A DNA stretch of 14,937 nucleotides from an uncultured Lachnospiraceae bacterium (lineage in GTDB: Bacteria; Bacillota; Clostridia; Lachnospirales; Lachnospiraceae): positions 1 to 14,937 of the forward strand of contig CADBNQ010000337.1 of assembly GCA_902796045.1 (NCBI GenBank), read 5' to 3'. The translations under genes and the position numbers were made by a program. Of this stretch, positions 7,174-14,085 are shown in pieces. Under the pieces are notes generated by a model. The model searched no databases. It was not told the origin of the DNA and saw nothing but the letters and a program-made list of their open reading frames with translations. Position 1 is the stretch's first letter; each line of letters begins with the position of its first letter.

Positions 7174-8135
7174 GAATACAGACCAAGCTGCTGCCCCTGG
7201 CCCTGGCCCTGATCCTGGTCTGCACAGGCTGCAGGGGCGCAGGCTCACTGAAGCTGGAGGACCCGTATGAGGAATACTTCAGCAGGCAGGAAGGTGTAAG
7301 GACCTATGCTCTTTCGGGCATGGCGGAAGATCTGGCAGTGATCGCGCCTGAGGACCAGACCGACCCGGACTATGACAGCCATGATTACGCTGACCTGCTG
7401 GTCAATGACACAAGCAATGAGGTCCTGGCCACCTACCGCTGTTTTGAAAAGGTCTATCCTGCCAGCACCACCAAAATCATGACAGCCCTTTTAGTCCTGG
7501 AGCATGGGAATTTTGATGATACGATCACCCTGGACCACAATATCGTCATGTCTGACGATGAGGCTGTGGTGAGCACCCTCTCCATGGGGGATACGGTCAC
7601 TGTGGACGAAGTCTTCCACACCATGCTGATCAAGTCAGCCAATGACTGTGCCGTTATCCTGGCCGAATACATCGCAGGCTCGGAGAAGAAGTTTGCCAGG
7701 ATGATGAATGACAAGGCCAGGGAGCTTGGGGCGACCCACACCCATTTTGTGAATTCCAACGGCCTGCATGATGATGACCACTATACGACAGCCTACGATA
7801 TGTATCTGATCTTTAAGGCTGCAGCGTCCTATGATAAATTCGTCAACACGATATCCATGAAGAGCTACCAGATGACCTACCAGAACGCCCAGGGTCAGAC
7901 GGTGAGTGAGTATATGCAGAGCACCAACCATTATCTGCAGAATGAATACTCACCGCCTGAGGGGGTCGTTATGTTTGGAGGAAAGACCGGAACGACCTCG
8001 CTGGCCGGATCCTGCCTCATACTCATGACCGAAAACCAGAAGAAAGAGCGCTTCTTTTCCATCGTTTTAGGGGCAAAGGAAAAGGAGGATCTTTACCGGT
8101 CCATGAACGAACTGCTAGAAAAAACAGTTAATTAG
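7170..8135 (+). CDS. Serine-type D-alanyl-D-alanine carboxypeptidase (PBP5/DacA family), probable lipoprotein
   Basis: 321 residues with the three active-site motifs of peptidase family S11: S99-T-T-K, S156-A-N and K272-T-G. The first residues ('MRIQTKLLPLALALILV') form a signal peptide ending in 'CTGC', so Cys21 looks like a lipidation site, though Cys at -3 is not the standard lipobox residue. Classic DacA proteins instead have a C-terminal amphipathic anchor; this one ends soon after the catalytic domain ('NELLEKTVN') and lacks the usual C-terminal beta-domain, which fits N-terminal lipid anchoring. The enzyme removes the terminal D-Ala from pentapeptides outside the membrane, limiting cross-linking. 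Its ATG overlaps the mgsA stop (ATGA). Paralogs such as DacF cannot be excluded. Confidence 0.88.
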   Translation: MRIQTKLLPLALALILVCTGCRGAGSLKLEDPYEEYFSRQEGVRTYALSGMAEDLAVIAPEDQTDPDYDSHDYADLLVNDTSNEVLATYRCFEKVYPASTTKIMTALLVLEHGNFDDTITLDHNIVMSDDEAVVSTLSMGDTVTVDEVFHTMLIKSANDCAVILAEYIAGSEKKFARMMNDKARELGATHTHFVNSNGLHDDDHYTTAYDMYLIFKAAASYDKFVNTISMKSYQMTYQNAQGQTVSEYMQSTNHYLQNEYSPPEGVVMFGGKTGTTSLAGSCLILMTENQKKERFFSIVLGAKEKEDLYRSMNELLEKTVN

Positions 8136-8138
8136 AGG

Positions 8139-8167
8139 TTGTACTTTTTTCATGGATAAACTATAAT
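8139..8167 (+). promoter_or_regulatory. Sigma-A-like promoter for the P-loop gene
   Basis: TTGTAC (8139-8144) and TATAAT (8162-8167) are 17 bases apart. The -10 box is a perfect consensus and the -35 keeps the TTG core. It lies just after the DacA-like gene and about 58 bases before ATG 8225, in an AT-rich gap, so the P-loop gene probably has its own transcript. Confidence 0.65.
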
Positions 8168-8210
8168 AAATCTGAAAAGCAGCTGGTGTCAGTTACTTTT
8201 AAGAAGTGTA

Positions 8211-8216
8211 AGGAGG
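8211..8216 (+). promoter_or_regulatory. Ribosome binding site of the P-loop gene
   Basis: AGGAGG eight bases before ATG 8225. It places the start there rather than at the upstream in-frame codon at 8186, and puts the P-loop close to the N-terminus as usual. Confidence 0.75.
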
Positions 8217-8224
8217 AGATTGAC

Positions 8225-8641
8225 ATGATTGATATTATTGCCGGTTTGAAGGGACATGGTAAGACTAAAGTTTTGTTGCAGAAGGCGAACGATGACATTA
8301 AACTTACGCATGGTACAATCGTATATCTTGATAAAAACAGCAAACATATGTATGAGCTCAGCAATCAGATCCGCCTGATCGTTGTTCCAGAGTTCAACAT
8401 TGCCGACACAGACATGTTTATCGGCTTTATAGCAGGGATCTTGTCCCAGGATCACGATCTTGACAAGATTTACCTTGACAGCTTCCTGACCATTGCTGTC
8501 ATCGATGGCAATTTAGAACAGGTGCTGGACAGGCTTATGGAGATGTCTGAGCAGTTTGATGTAGATTTTATCATCTCAGCCTCCTGCGAGAAGAACGCTT
8601 TCCCGGAGAAATACCGGCAGTATGTTTCTATGGATTTATAA
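8225..8641 (+). CDS. Small P-loop NTPase-like protein of unknown function
   Basis: 138 residues. The protein opens with a strand and a Walker A loop, 'MIDIIAGLKGHGKTKVLL' (G7-L-K-G-H-G-K13-T14). A later hydrophobic strand ending in Asp, 'KIYLDSFL' (Asp85), looks like Walker B, and a final strand 'VDFIISAS' is followed by 'FPEKYRQYV'. There is no signal peptide or membrane segment, so it is probably cytosolic. I recognise it as resembling small P-loop proteins of Clostridia that are sometimes labelled PilT-like, but nothing here supports a pilus role. It is too short for a full AAA+ or PilT ATPase. The gene stands alone between a promoter and a terminator, between the elongasome operon and the HlyD-like gene. 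Nucleotide binding is likely; function is unknown. Confidence 0.8.
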   Translation: MIDIIAGLKGHGKTKVLLQKANDDIKLTHGTIVYLDKNSKHMYELSNQIRLIVVPEFNIADTDMFIGFIAGILSQDHDLDKIYLDSFLTIAVIDGNLEQVLDRLMEMSEQFDVDFIISASCEKNAFPEKYRQYVSMDL

Positions 8642-8692
8642 TCACCAGACTCTGGATAGTTTGTACGATTATTCTGACAGGTGATGTCTGTT

Positions 8693-8724
8693 AAGGCCTC
8701 ATATTTATATGGGGCTTTTGTTTT
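8693..8724 (+). terminator. Intrinsic terminator after the P-loop gene
   Basis: The arm 8693-8704 (ending CATAT) pairs with 8707-8718 (starting ATATG) in a 12-pair stem with two G-T wobbles and a two-base loop, followed by TTTTGTTTT to 8724. This is a textbook rho-independent terminator 51 bases after the stop at 8641. It separates the P-loop transcript from the downstream run, which therefore needs its own promoter. Confidence 0.85.
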
Positions 8725-8771
8725 CGTATTATGGGATATTTTTCCAGGGGTTTTTTATATTTTGTTATTAT

Positions 8772-8777
8772 GGGGAG
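8772..8777 (+). promoter_or_regulatory. Ribosome binding site of the HlyD-like gene
   Basis: GGGGAG four bases before ATG 8782. The in-frame ATGs at 8731 and 8770 are preceded only by T-rich sequence, so 8782 is preferred. The spacing is a little short. Confidence 0.55.
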
Positions 8778-8781
8778 TAAG

Positions 8782-10170
8782 ATGGCAGAAGAGACTAAGA
8801 AGAAACGTCGGATTCATCTGAATATCGGACTCATCATTTTTATGACGATCGTGATCTACCTGACCGCTGTCGTGGTCAGGGATCTGGGCCGTGAGAAGCT
8901 GGCTGTCTATGAGGTAGGAGAAAGCCTGATCGATGATGAAATCAAAGGCTCAGGCGTGATCGTCAGAAAGGAGACCCTTTTAACTCTGAGCCAGGACGGG
9001 TATGTGAATTATTACCTCAAGGATGGGGCCAGGGTCAAGAAGGGGGGCGTCATGTACACCCTTGACAGCAGCGGAAGGATCACATCATGGCTGGATGAAC
9101 TGGCCAAAGACAAAGACCAGGTCACGCCTGAGGAGAAACAACAGGTTTTTGAAGATCTGAAAACCCTGTCCGAGACCTTTTCGGACGATTCTTTTTCTGA
9201 TATCTACGCTGTGAGGGATACCATCAGGTATGACCTAATGGCTTACTCTGATACGGTGATCTCTGACAATAAAAAGGAGCTTGAGAAGAAGTTCGGAAAG
9301 AACAGCTTTATCGAAGCCCGGGCTCCAAAGGCCGGACTGATATCCTATTATTCAGACGGCCTTGAGGGCATGTCTGAGAAGAATGCAGATGATTCTGTCT
9401 ATGACCAGAAGGCTCTCATGAAGGACCTTCGGACCAGGGAGAAGATGGAGAAAGGGTCTCCCGTCTGCCGCCTGGTGACCAGCCAGAAGTGGCAGCTGCT
9501 TCTGGCAGTCTCAGAGGATGAGTATAACAGGCTGAGCAGCCTGAAGAAGAGGGATATCAATACGGTTGAGGTCACTTTTATGAAAGATGATTTTACGACA
9601 AGAGGGACTTTTGACTGTATGAAGAAAGGGGACAGACATTACGCGGTCCTCAGCTTTCAGGATTATGTCCAGCGTTATATCAATCAGAGGTATCTCTCAG
9701 TCAGGCTTCTTTTGTCCGAGACAAAGGGCTTAAAGATCCCCACAAGTTCTCTGGTGGAGAAGGAGGTTTACCGGATCCCTGCAAGATTCCTGGTCTGGAC
9801 GAGCGACTCGGGTGATGAAGGGCAGGTTGCGGTCCTTGAGGTTGATAAAAAGGGGGAAAAGAGTCTGCGCAGACAGAAGGTGAACATCTACCAGAAAGAC
9901 TCTGACTATCTCTGCATCAGCACGGACGGCCTCAAGAAGGGGGACGTCCTCTCGACCACCGGTATGACGGACAGGTTTAACCTGGTGGAGACCGTAAAGA
10001 TCCAGGGCGCTTATATGGTAAACCGGGGCTACGCGGTCTTTAAGGCGGTGACGATCATCCGCCGCAATGAAGATTATTGTATCATTGCGCCGGAGGAGAG
10101 CAACCTGGTCCTTTATGACAGGATCATATTAAACAGCAGTACCATCCGGGAAAATGATGTCATATATTGA
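8782..10170 (+). CDS. HlyD-family membrane-fusion-like protein, orphan (no transporter partner nearby)
   Basis: 462 residues from ATG 8782. A Lys/Arg-rich cytoplasmic tail ('MAEETKKKRRIHLN') precedes one membrane segment (about 14-33), so the bulk lies outside the membrane. Residues about 73-95 ('GYVNYYLKDGARVKKGGVMYTLD') are the first half of a lipoyl-like barrel-sandwich domain and about 178-190 ('EARAPKAGLISYY') the second half; the part between (about 103-172) is helical. A beta-barrel-like region follows ('KWQLLLAVSEDEYNRL', 'LKIPTSSLVEKEVYRIP'). This order is that of HlyD-type adaptors. No ABC or RND pump is encoded beside it, and its neighbours are yggS and sepF, so a role in the envelope or division is possible but unproven. 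In-frame ATGs at 8731 and 8770 are less likely starts. Confidence 0.8.
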   Translation: MAEETKKKRRIHLNIGLIIFMTIVIYLTAVVVRDLGREKLAVYEVGESLIDDEIKGSGVIVRKETLLTLSQDGYVNYYLKDGARVKKGGVMYTLDSSGRITSWLDELAKDKDQVTPEEKQQVFEDLKTLSETFSDDSFSDIYAVRDTIRYDLMAYSDTVISDNKKELEKKFGKNSFIEARAPKAGLISYYSDGLEGMSEKNADDSVYDQKALMKDLRTREKMEKGSPVCRLVTSQKWQLLLAVSEDEYNRLSSLKKRDINTVEVTFMKDDFTTRGTFDCMKKGDRHYAVLSFQDYVQRYINQRYLSVRLLLSETKGLKIPTSSLVEKEVYRIPARFLVWTSDSGDEGQVAVLEVDKKGEKSLRRQKVNIYQKDSDYLCISTDGLKKGDVLSTTGMTDRFNLVETVKIQGAYMVNRGYAVFKAVTIIRRNEDYCIIAPEESNLVLYDRIILNSSTIRENDVIY

Positions 10171-10231
10171 TTTCTGACACACAATTCTCATGGTTTCATA
10201 AGAGAAATACGCAGGAAAGGATGCAGGAGAC

Positions 10232-10921
10232 ATGTTAACGGATAATCTCAGAACAGTGAAGGATAAGATAGAGGCAGCCTGCCGGCGCTGCGGCAGGGAC
10301 CCGTCGGAGGTCACCCTGGTGGCGGTCAGCAAGACCAAGCCCCTCGAGGATGTGGAGATCCTCCTTGCGGCAGGACAGATGGATTTTGGCGAGAACTATG
10401 TGCAGGAGATCATTGACAAGGTCGAACACATAAGCCGGCCGGTAAACTGGCATATGATCGGCCACCTTCAGACCAACAAGGTCAGGCAGATCATGGGAAA
10501 GGTCTCCCTGATCCAGTCAGTGGATTCTCTTCATCTGGCTGAGAGGATCGAGAAGGAGGCGGCCAAAAAAGACCTGGTCTGCCGTATCCTTCTGCAGGTG
10601 AACGTTGCCGGGGAGGAGACAAAATTCGGCCTGTCCCCCCGGGAAGTCCCTGATCTGATCGAAAAGATCAGCCCCATGCCTCATGTCCGTATCGCCGGAT
10701 TGATGACAAGTGCTCCTTTTGTTGAAAATCCTGAAGAAAACCGGTGTTATTTTCGGAAATTACACGATTTATTTATTGACATTCGTGAGAAAAACATTGA
10801 TAATGTAGACATGGATATCCTGTCAATGGGTATGACGAATGATTATGAGGTCGCCATCGAAGAAGGGGCTACCATGATTCGTGTGGGGACAGCGATCTTC
10901 GGTGCGCGTAATTATGGCTGA
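10232..10921 (+). CDS. yggS: YggS/YlmE-family pyridoxal phosphate homeostasis protein
   Basis: 229 residues, the normal YggS length, forming a single-domain PLP-binding TIM barrel. The PLP lysine is K34 in 'VTLVAVSKTKP'. Further family stretches are 'GENYVQE', 'WHMIGHLQTNKVRQI', 'VNVAGEETKFGL' and the C-terminal 'SMGMTNDYEVAIEEGATMIRVGTAIFG', the phosphate-binding end. The family (PLPBP, COG0325) binds PLP and maintains vitamin B6 and amino-acid balance without a known catalytic reaction. In Firmicutes it is typically just upstream of sepF (ylmE-ylmF), as here, 19 bp apart. ATG 10232 follows GGAG by only a few bases; a second purine-rich site, GGAAAGG, lies further upstream. Confidence 0.93.
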   Translation: MLTDNLRTVKDKIEAACRRCGRDPSEVTLVAVSKTKPLEDVEILLAAGQMDFGENYVQEIIDKVEHISRPVNWHMIGHLQTNKVRQIMGKVSLIQSVDSLHLAERIEKEAAKKDLVCRILLQVNVAGEETKFGLSPREVPDLIEKISPMPHVRIAGLMTSAPFVENPEENRCYFRKLHDLFIDIREKNIDNVDMDILSMGMTNDYEVAIEEGATMIRVGTAIFGARNYG

Positions 10922-10940
10922 TACAAGGAGGTAACCGGTA

Positions 10941-11474
10941 ATGGGATTCGCTGATAAGCTTTTGAACCTGATGAGATTTAACGAGCAGGATGAAGAATAC
11001 GAAGAAGATTACGATGAAGAATACGAAGATGTAACTGAGGAGTACGATGACATAGAGGAAGAGGAGGTTGAGAAGAAACCGATCCTCTCCTTCAGGAAAA
11101 AGAAGAAAGAGGAAGAAACGGAAGAGATCGGCCGTTTTGAACCGGATAAAAGAGTGATCCCGTTCCACGGGCGGAAAGAAGAAGGTGAAATCGTGAAAGT
11201 AATCAAACCGCAGGAATTCAACGAAGCACAGATTGTAGCTGATTTTCTTAAGGAGGGCAAGACCATCGTGGTGAACCTGGAAGGCATCGAGATCAGTCAG
11301 GCCCAGCGCATCATCGATTTTATCGGCGGTGCCAGCTTTGCGGTGGATGGTTCGTTGAAAGCCATCTCCAACAACATCTTTATTGTCGCTCCAGGCAATA
11401 TCGAGGTTTCCGGGGACTTAAGGGATGAGATCATCAGTGACACTATGCTGTCACCCGAGCTGACCAAGTTTTAA
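10941..11474 (+). CDS. sepF: Cell division protein SepF
   Basis: 177 residues. The N-terminal amphipathic helix 'MGFADKLLNLMRF' is the membrane-binding segment. It is followed by a long, very acidic linker (about 17-47, Asp/Glu/Tyr-rich) and a short basic patch ('FRKKKKEEE'). The folded core, about 83-160 ('VIKPQEFNEAQIVADFLKEGKTIVVNLEG', 'AQRIIDFIGGASFAVDGSLKAISNNIFIVAP'), is the SepF FtsZ-binding and ring-forming domain. SepF anchors and bundles FtsZ at midcell, overlapping FtsA in function. A strong AAGGAGG stands before ATG 10941. Linker length and charge differ among species, so the acidic linker here is not by itself unusual. Confidence 0.95.
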   Translation: MGFADKLLNLMRFNEQDEEYEEDYDEEYEDVTEEYDDIEEEEVEKKPILSFRKKKKEEETEEIGRFEPDKRVIPFHGRKEEGEIVKVIKPQEFNEAQIVADFLKEGKTIVVNLEGIEISQAQRIIDFIGGASFAVDGSLKAISNNIFIVAPGNIEVSGDLRDEIISDTMLSPELTKF

Positions 11475-11480
11475 AGACCT

Positions 11481-12569
11481 ATGATGGCACAGAAACTGGA
11501 AGTTGCTTCCGATGGAAAAAGAATCTATGACATCGTGATTGATGACAGCTTTTCAGGTCTGGCCGGTGAACTCTCCGGACTGGGCCTCGGCAGGAAGAAG
11601 CTTTGCATCGTGACCGACAGTGGAGTGGCAGACTATTACCTGGAGAAGGTGAAGGGTCTCCTGGCCGACAGCTGCGTCAGGCTGGAGGCCTTTGTCTTTC
11701 CTGAGGGGGAGCGGTCGAAGAATCTGGACACAGTGGCCAGGCTCTACAGATTTCTGATCGACACCAGGTTCGACAGGAAGGATATGCTGCTGGCTCTGGG
11801 TGGAGGAGTCACCGGAGATCTGACAGGATTTGCGGCGGCAACTTACCTGCGCGGCATTGATTTTGTCCAGGTTCCCACCAGTCTGCTGGCCCAGGTGGAC
11901 AGTTCCATTGGCGGCAAGACCGGAGTGGACCTTGAGGCCTGGAAGAACATGGTGGGCGCTTTCTATATGCCCAGACTGGTTTATACCAATATCAGGACCC
12001 TGAAGACCCTGCCTGACAGGCAGTTTCGAAGCGGTCTCGGAGAAGTGATCAAGCATGGTCTGATCCGAGATGGCAGATACTTTGACTGGATCAGGGATCA
12101 CAAGGAACAGATCCTTGCCCGCGATCCTCACATCCTTGCGGATTTAGTTGAAGGCAGCTGCCGGATCAAGCGGGATGTGGTGGAGGAGGATCCCAGAGAA
12201 CTTGGGATCAGGGCTCTGCTCAACTATGGCCATACCCTTGGCCATGCCATTGAGAAGCTGACTGATTTCACATTGACCCACGGAGAGTGCGTGGCCATAG
12301 GATCCCTGCTGGCAGCAGGCCTGTCCCGTGACCGAGGCTGGCTCAGCCGTGAAGAGTATCAGGAGATCCGCGGTCTGTATGAGTATTTTCGCTTTCCCAT
12401 GAACTTCGGCCATCTGGCGGCAGAAGATATCGTAGAGGCAACAAAGCACGACAAGAAGATGGAGGGCGGCAGCCTCAAGTTTATCCTTCTTAAAAGGCCG
12501 GGAGAAGCAGTAATCTGCACAGATGTCAGTGACCGTGACCTGATCCGGGTTCTGGAGGCAGAGATATGA
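11481..12569 (+). CDS. aroB: 3-dehydroquinate synthase
   Basis: 362 residues, full length. It converts DAHP to 3-dehydroquinate, step two of the shikimate pathway, in the cytoplasm, using NAD and a divalent metal. Visible family parts are 'LALGGGVTGDLTGFAAATYLRG' (NAD site), 'QVPTSLLAQVDSSIGGKTGVD' and 'LKTLPDRQFRSGLGEVIKHG'. Metal ligands are Glu188, His251 ('NYGHTLGHAIE') and His267 ('THGECVAIG'). The gene starts 6 bp after sepF without a strong ribosome site of its own (ATG 11481 or ATG 11484), so translation is probably coupled, and its stop overlaps the lspA start. The other shikimate genes are not in the window. Confidence 0.96.
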   Translation: MMAQKLEVASDGKRIYDIVIDDSFSGLAGELSGLGLGRKKLCIVTDSGVADYYLEKVKGLLADSCVRLEAFVFPEGERSKNLDTVARLYRFLIDTRFDRKDMLLALGGGVTGDLTGFAAATYLRGIDFVQVPTSLLAQVDSSIGGKTGVDLEAWKNMVGAFYMPRLVYTNIRTLKTLPDRQFRSGLGEVIKHGLIRDGRYFDWIRDHKEQILARDPHILADLVEGSCRIKRDVVEEDPRELGIRALLNYGHTLGHAIEKLTDFTLTHGECVAIGSLLAAGLSRDRGWLSREEYQEIRGLYEYFRFPMNFGHLAAEDIVEATKHDKKMEGGSLKFILLKRPGEAVICTDVSDRDLIRVLEAEI

Positions 12570-13069
12570 TGAAGAAATGGACCTGGTTTTTTGGGGGGCT
12601 GGCTGGACTGGTCCTGCTTGACCAGCTTGTAAAGCTGTGGGTCCTCAACGATTTAAAGCCAGGGGGGCCTATTGTCCTGATCCCTGGCGTTCTGGAATTT
12701 CTCTATGTTGAAAACAGGGGAGCGGCTTTTGGGATCCTGCAGAACAGACAGTGGCTTTTTGTGGTCATCACAGCCATCGTTCTTTTAGGGGTCATCCGGC
12801 TTTATCCCCGCATACCGGAAGGAAGGCATTTCCTTCCTTTGCGTCTGTGTGCAGTATTTATCTCGGCAGGGGCTGTCGGCAATGTCATAGACAGGCTGTG
12901 CCGGAGTTTTGTTGTGGACTTTATCTATTTTAAACTGATTGATTTCCCTGTCTTTAATGTGGCGGACATCTATGTGACCTGTTCTGCCTTTGCTCTGATT
13001 GTTCTCTTTCTCTTTTTCTACAAAGAGGAGGAGATTGCTCCCATCTTTCCTGGGAGTCACAAAGGGTGA
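12566..13069 (+). CDS. lspA: Lipoprotein signal peptidase (signal peptidase II)
   Basis: 167 residues with four membrane segments. Family motifs are 'GLVLLDQLVKLWV', 'YVENRGAAFGI', 'GNVIDRL', 'FVVDFIYF' (Asp118) and 'FPVFNVADIYVTCSAF' (Asp134); the last two Asp form the catalytic dyad of family A8. The enzyme cuts the signal peptide of diacylglyceryl-modified prolipoproteins in the membrane; the DacA-like protein in this window is a likely substrate. ATG 12566 overlaps the aroB stop (ATGA), with GGAGG (12553-12557) eight bases before it. The order lspA-rluD is common in Firmicutes. Confidence 0.96.
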   Translation: MMKKWTWFFGGLAGLVLLDQLVKLWVLNDLKPGGPIVLIPGVLEFLYVENRGAAFGILQNRQWLFVVITAIVLLGVIRLYPRIPEGRHFLPLRLCAVFISAGAVGNVIDRLCRSFVVDFIYFKLIDFPVFNVADIYVTCSAFALIVLFLFFYKEEEIAPIFPGSHKG

Positions 13070-13115
13070 TTATAGCCTCCGGCGCCAGGAATGCCGGGGC
13101 GTTCTTGATAGGGAC

Positions 13116-13120
13116 GGGAG
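13116..13120 (+). promoter_or_regulatory. Ribosome binding site of the RluD-type gene
   Basis: GGGAG five bases before ATG 13126. The in-frame GTG at 13066 overlaps the lspA stop but lacks a good site, and its extra 20 residues are not family-like. Confidence 0.65.
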
Positions 13121-13125
13121 AAAAC

Positions 13126-14070
13126 ATGTCTGAAGAAGAGAGATATTGTTATACCGTGACCGGAGACTATGAGGGCATGAGGCTTGACCAGTTTCTGGCA
13201 GGGGAGTTAAAAGATCACTCCCGCTCATATATACAGAAGCTGATCAGGGAGGGACGCGCCAGGGTTAACGACCGCAGCGTCAAGCCTTCCGCCAGGATCA
13301 GCGCGGATGATCAGATCCTCATGGTCATGCCTCCCCCGGCAGAGCTTGCTGTGCTTCCGGAGGAGATGGCGCTTGACATCCTCTATGAGGACGAGGATAT
13401 CATCCTCATCAACAAGGGCAAGGATATGGTCGTCCACCCATGTCCGGGAAGGTATTCAGGCACCCTTGTGAATGGCCTTCTCTGGCATTGCCGGGAACAG
13501 CTGTCAGGGATCAACGGTGTGCTTCGTCCGGGGATCGTCCACCGGATCGATAAGGACACGACGGGCGTCCTGGTGGTCTGCAAGACAGACCTGGCCCACA
13601 AAAGTCTGGCTCTGCAGCTGAAAGAACACAGTATCAACCGCAGGTATGAGGCCATCGTCTACCATAATTTCAGCCAGGAGGAAGGGCTCGTTGATGCCCC
13701 CATAGGCAGGGATCCCGGGGATCGTAAGAAGATGGCGGTAGAGTACAAAAAGGGCAGACCGGCTATTACCCACTACCGGGTGCTCAGCCATCTGAACCAC
13801 CGCTTTAATCATGTGGCGTGCAGACTGGAGACGGGACGGACCCACCAGATCCGTGTTCACATGGCCAGTATCGGCCACCCCCTGCTGGGAGATTCTGTCT
13901 ACGGGCCCAGAAAAGTGCCGGCAGATGTTCCCGGGGCCGCCTCGCTGAAAGGACAGTGCCTTCACGCAGGACTATTAGGATTCGTCCATCCCAGGACAGG
14001 TCTCTATGTGGAGTTTGAGGCTCCGCTTCCAGACTATTTTGCAAGGCTTCTTGAGCAGTTAGGACAGTGA
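13126..14070 (+). CDS. rluD: RluD/RluA-family 23S rRNA pseudouridine synthase
   Basis: 314 residues, the usual length. An S4 RNA-binding domain (about 18-75, 'MRLDQFLAGELKDHSRSYIQKLIREGRARVN') is followed by the catalytic domain with 'HRIDKDTTGVLVVCKTD' (catalytic Asp142), 'GLVDAPIGRD' and 'ETGRTHQIRVHMASIGHPLLGDSVYG'. The enzyme isomerises uridines in 23S rRNA, for RluD those of helix 69. The order lspA-rluD matches B. subtilis, where the counterpart is ylyB. The exact target (RluD- or RluC-like) cannot be read from sequence alone. ATG 13126 with GGGAG before it is preferred over GTG 13066. Confidence 0.92.
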   Translation: MSEEERYCYTVTGDYEGMRLDQFLAGELKDHSRSYIQKLIREGRARVNDRSVKPSARISADDQILMVMPPPAELAVLPEEMALDILYEDEDIILINKGKDMVVHPCPGRYSGTLVNGLLWHCREQLSGINGVLRPGIVHRIDKDTTGVLVVCKTDLAHKSLALQLKEHSINRRYEAIVYHNFSQEEGLVDAPIGRDPGDRKKMAVEYKKGRPAITHYRVLSHLNHRFNHVACRLETGRTHQIRVHMASIGHPLLGDSVYGPRKVPADVPGAASLKGQCLHAGLLGFVHPRTGLYVEFEAPLPDYFARLLEQLGQ

Positions 14071-14085
14071 TCCGGGAGGAACACT

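Noticed and set aside
8727..8772. Promoter for the HlyD-like operon (TATTAT or TTATTA as -10)
   Set aside because: A promoter must exist after the terminator, but no candidate has a convincing -35 at 16-18 bases, so I did not list one.
8731..8781. Upstream ATG starts for the HlyD-like protein
   Set aside because: The preceding bases are T-rich without any purine-rich site; ATG 8782 follows GGGGAG.
10186..10215. Imperfect inverted repeat in the gap before yggS (TTCTC with GAGAA)
   Set aside because: Five pairs with a bulge and no T-run; too weak to call an operator or terminator.
13066..13125. GTG start giving the RluD-type protein 20 more residues and an overlap with lspA
   Set aside because: No ribosome site at a proper distance and the extra residues do not resemble the family; ATG 13126 has GGGAG five bases before it.
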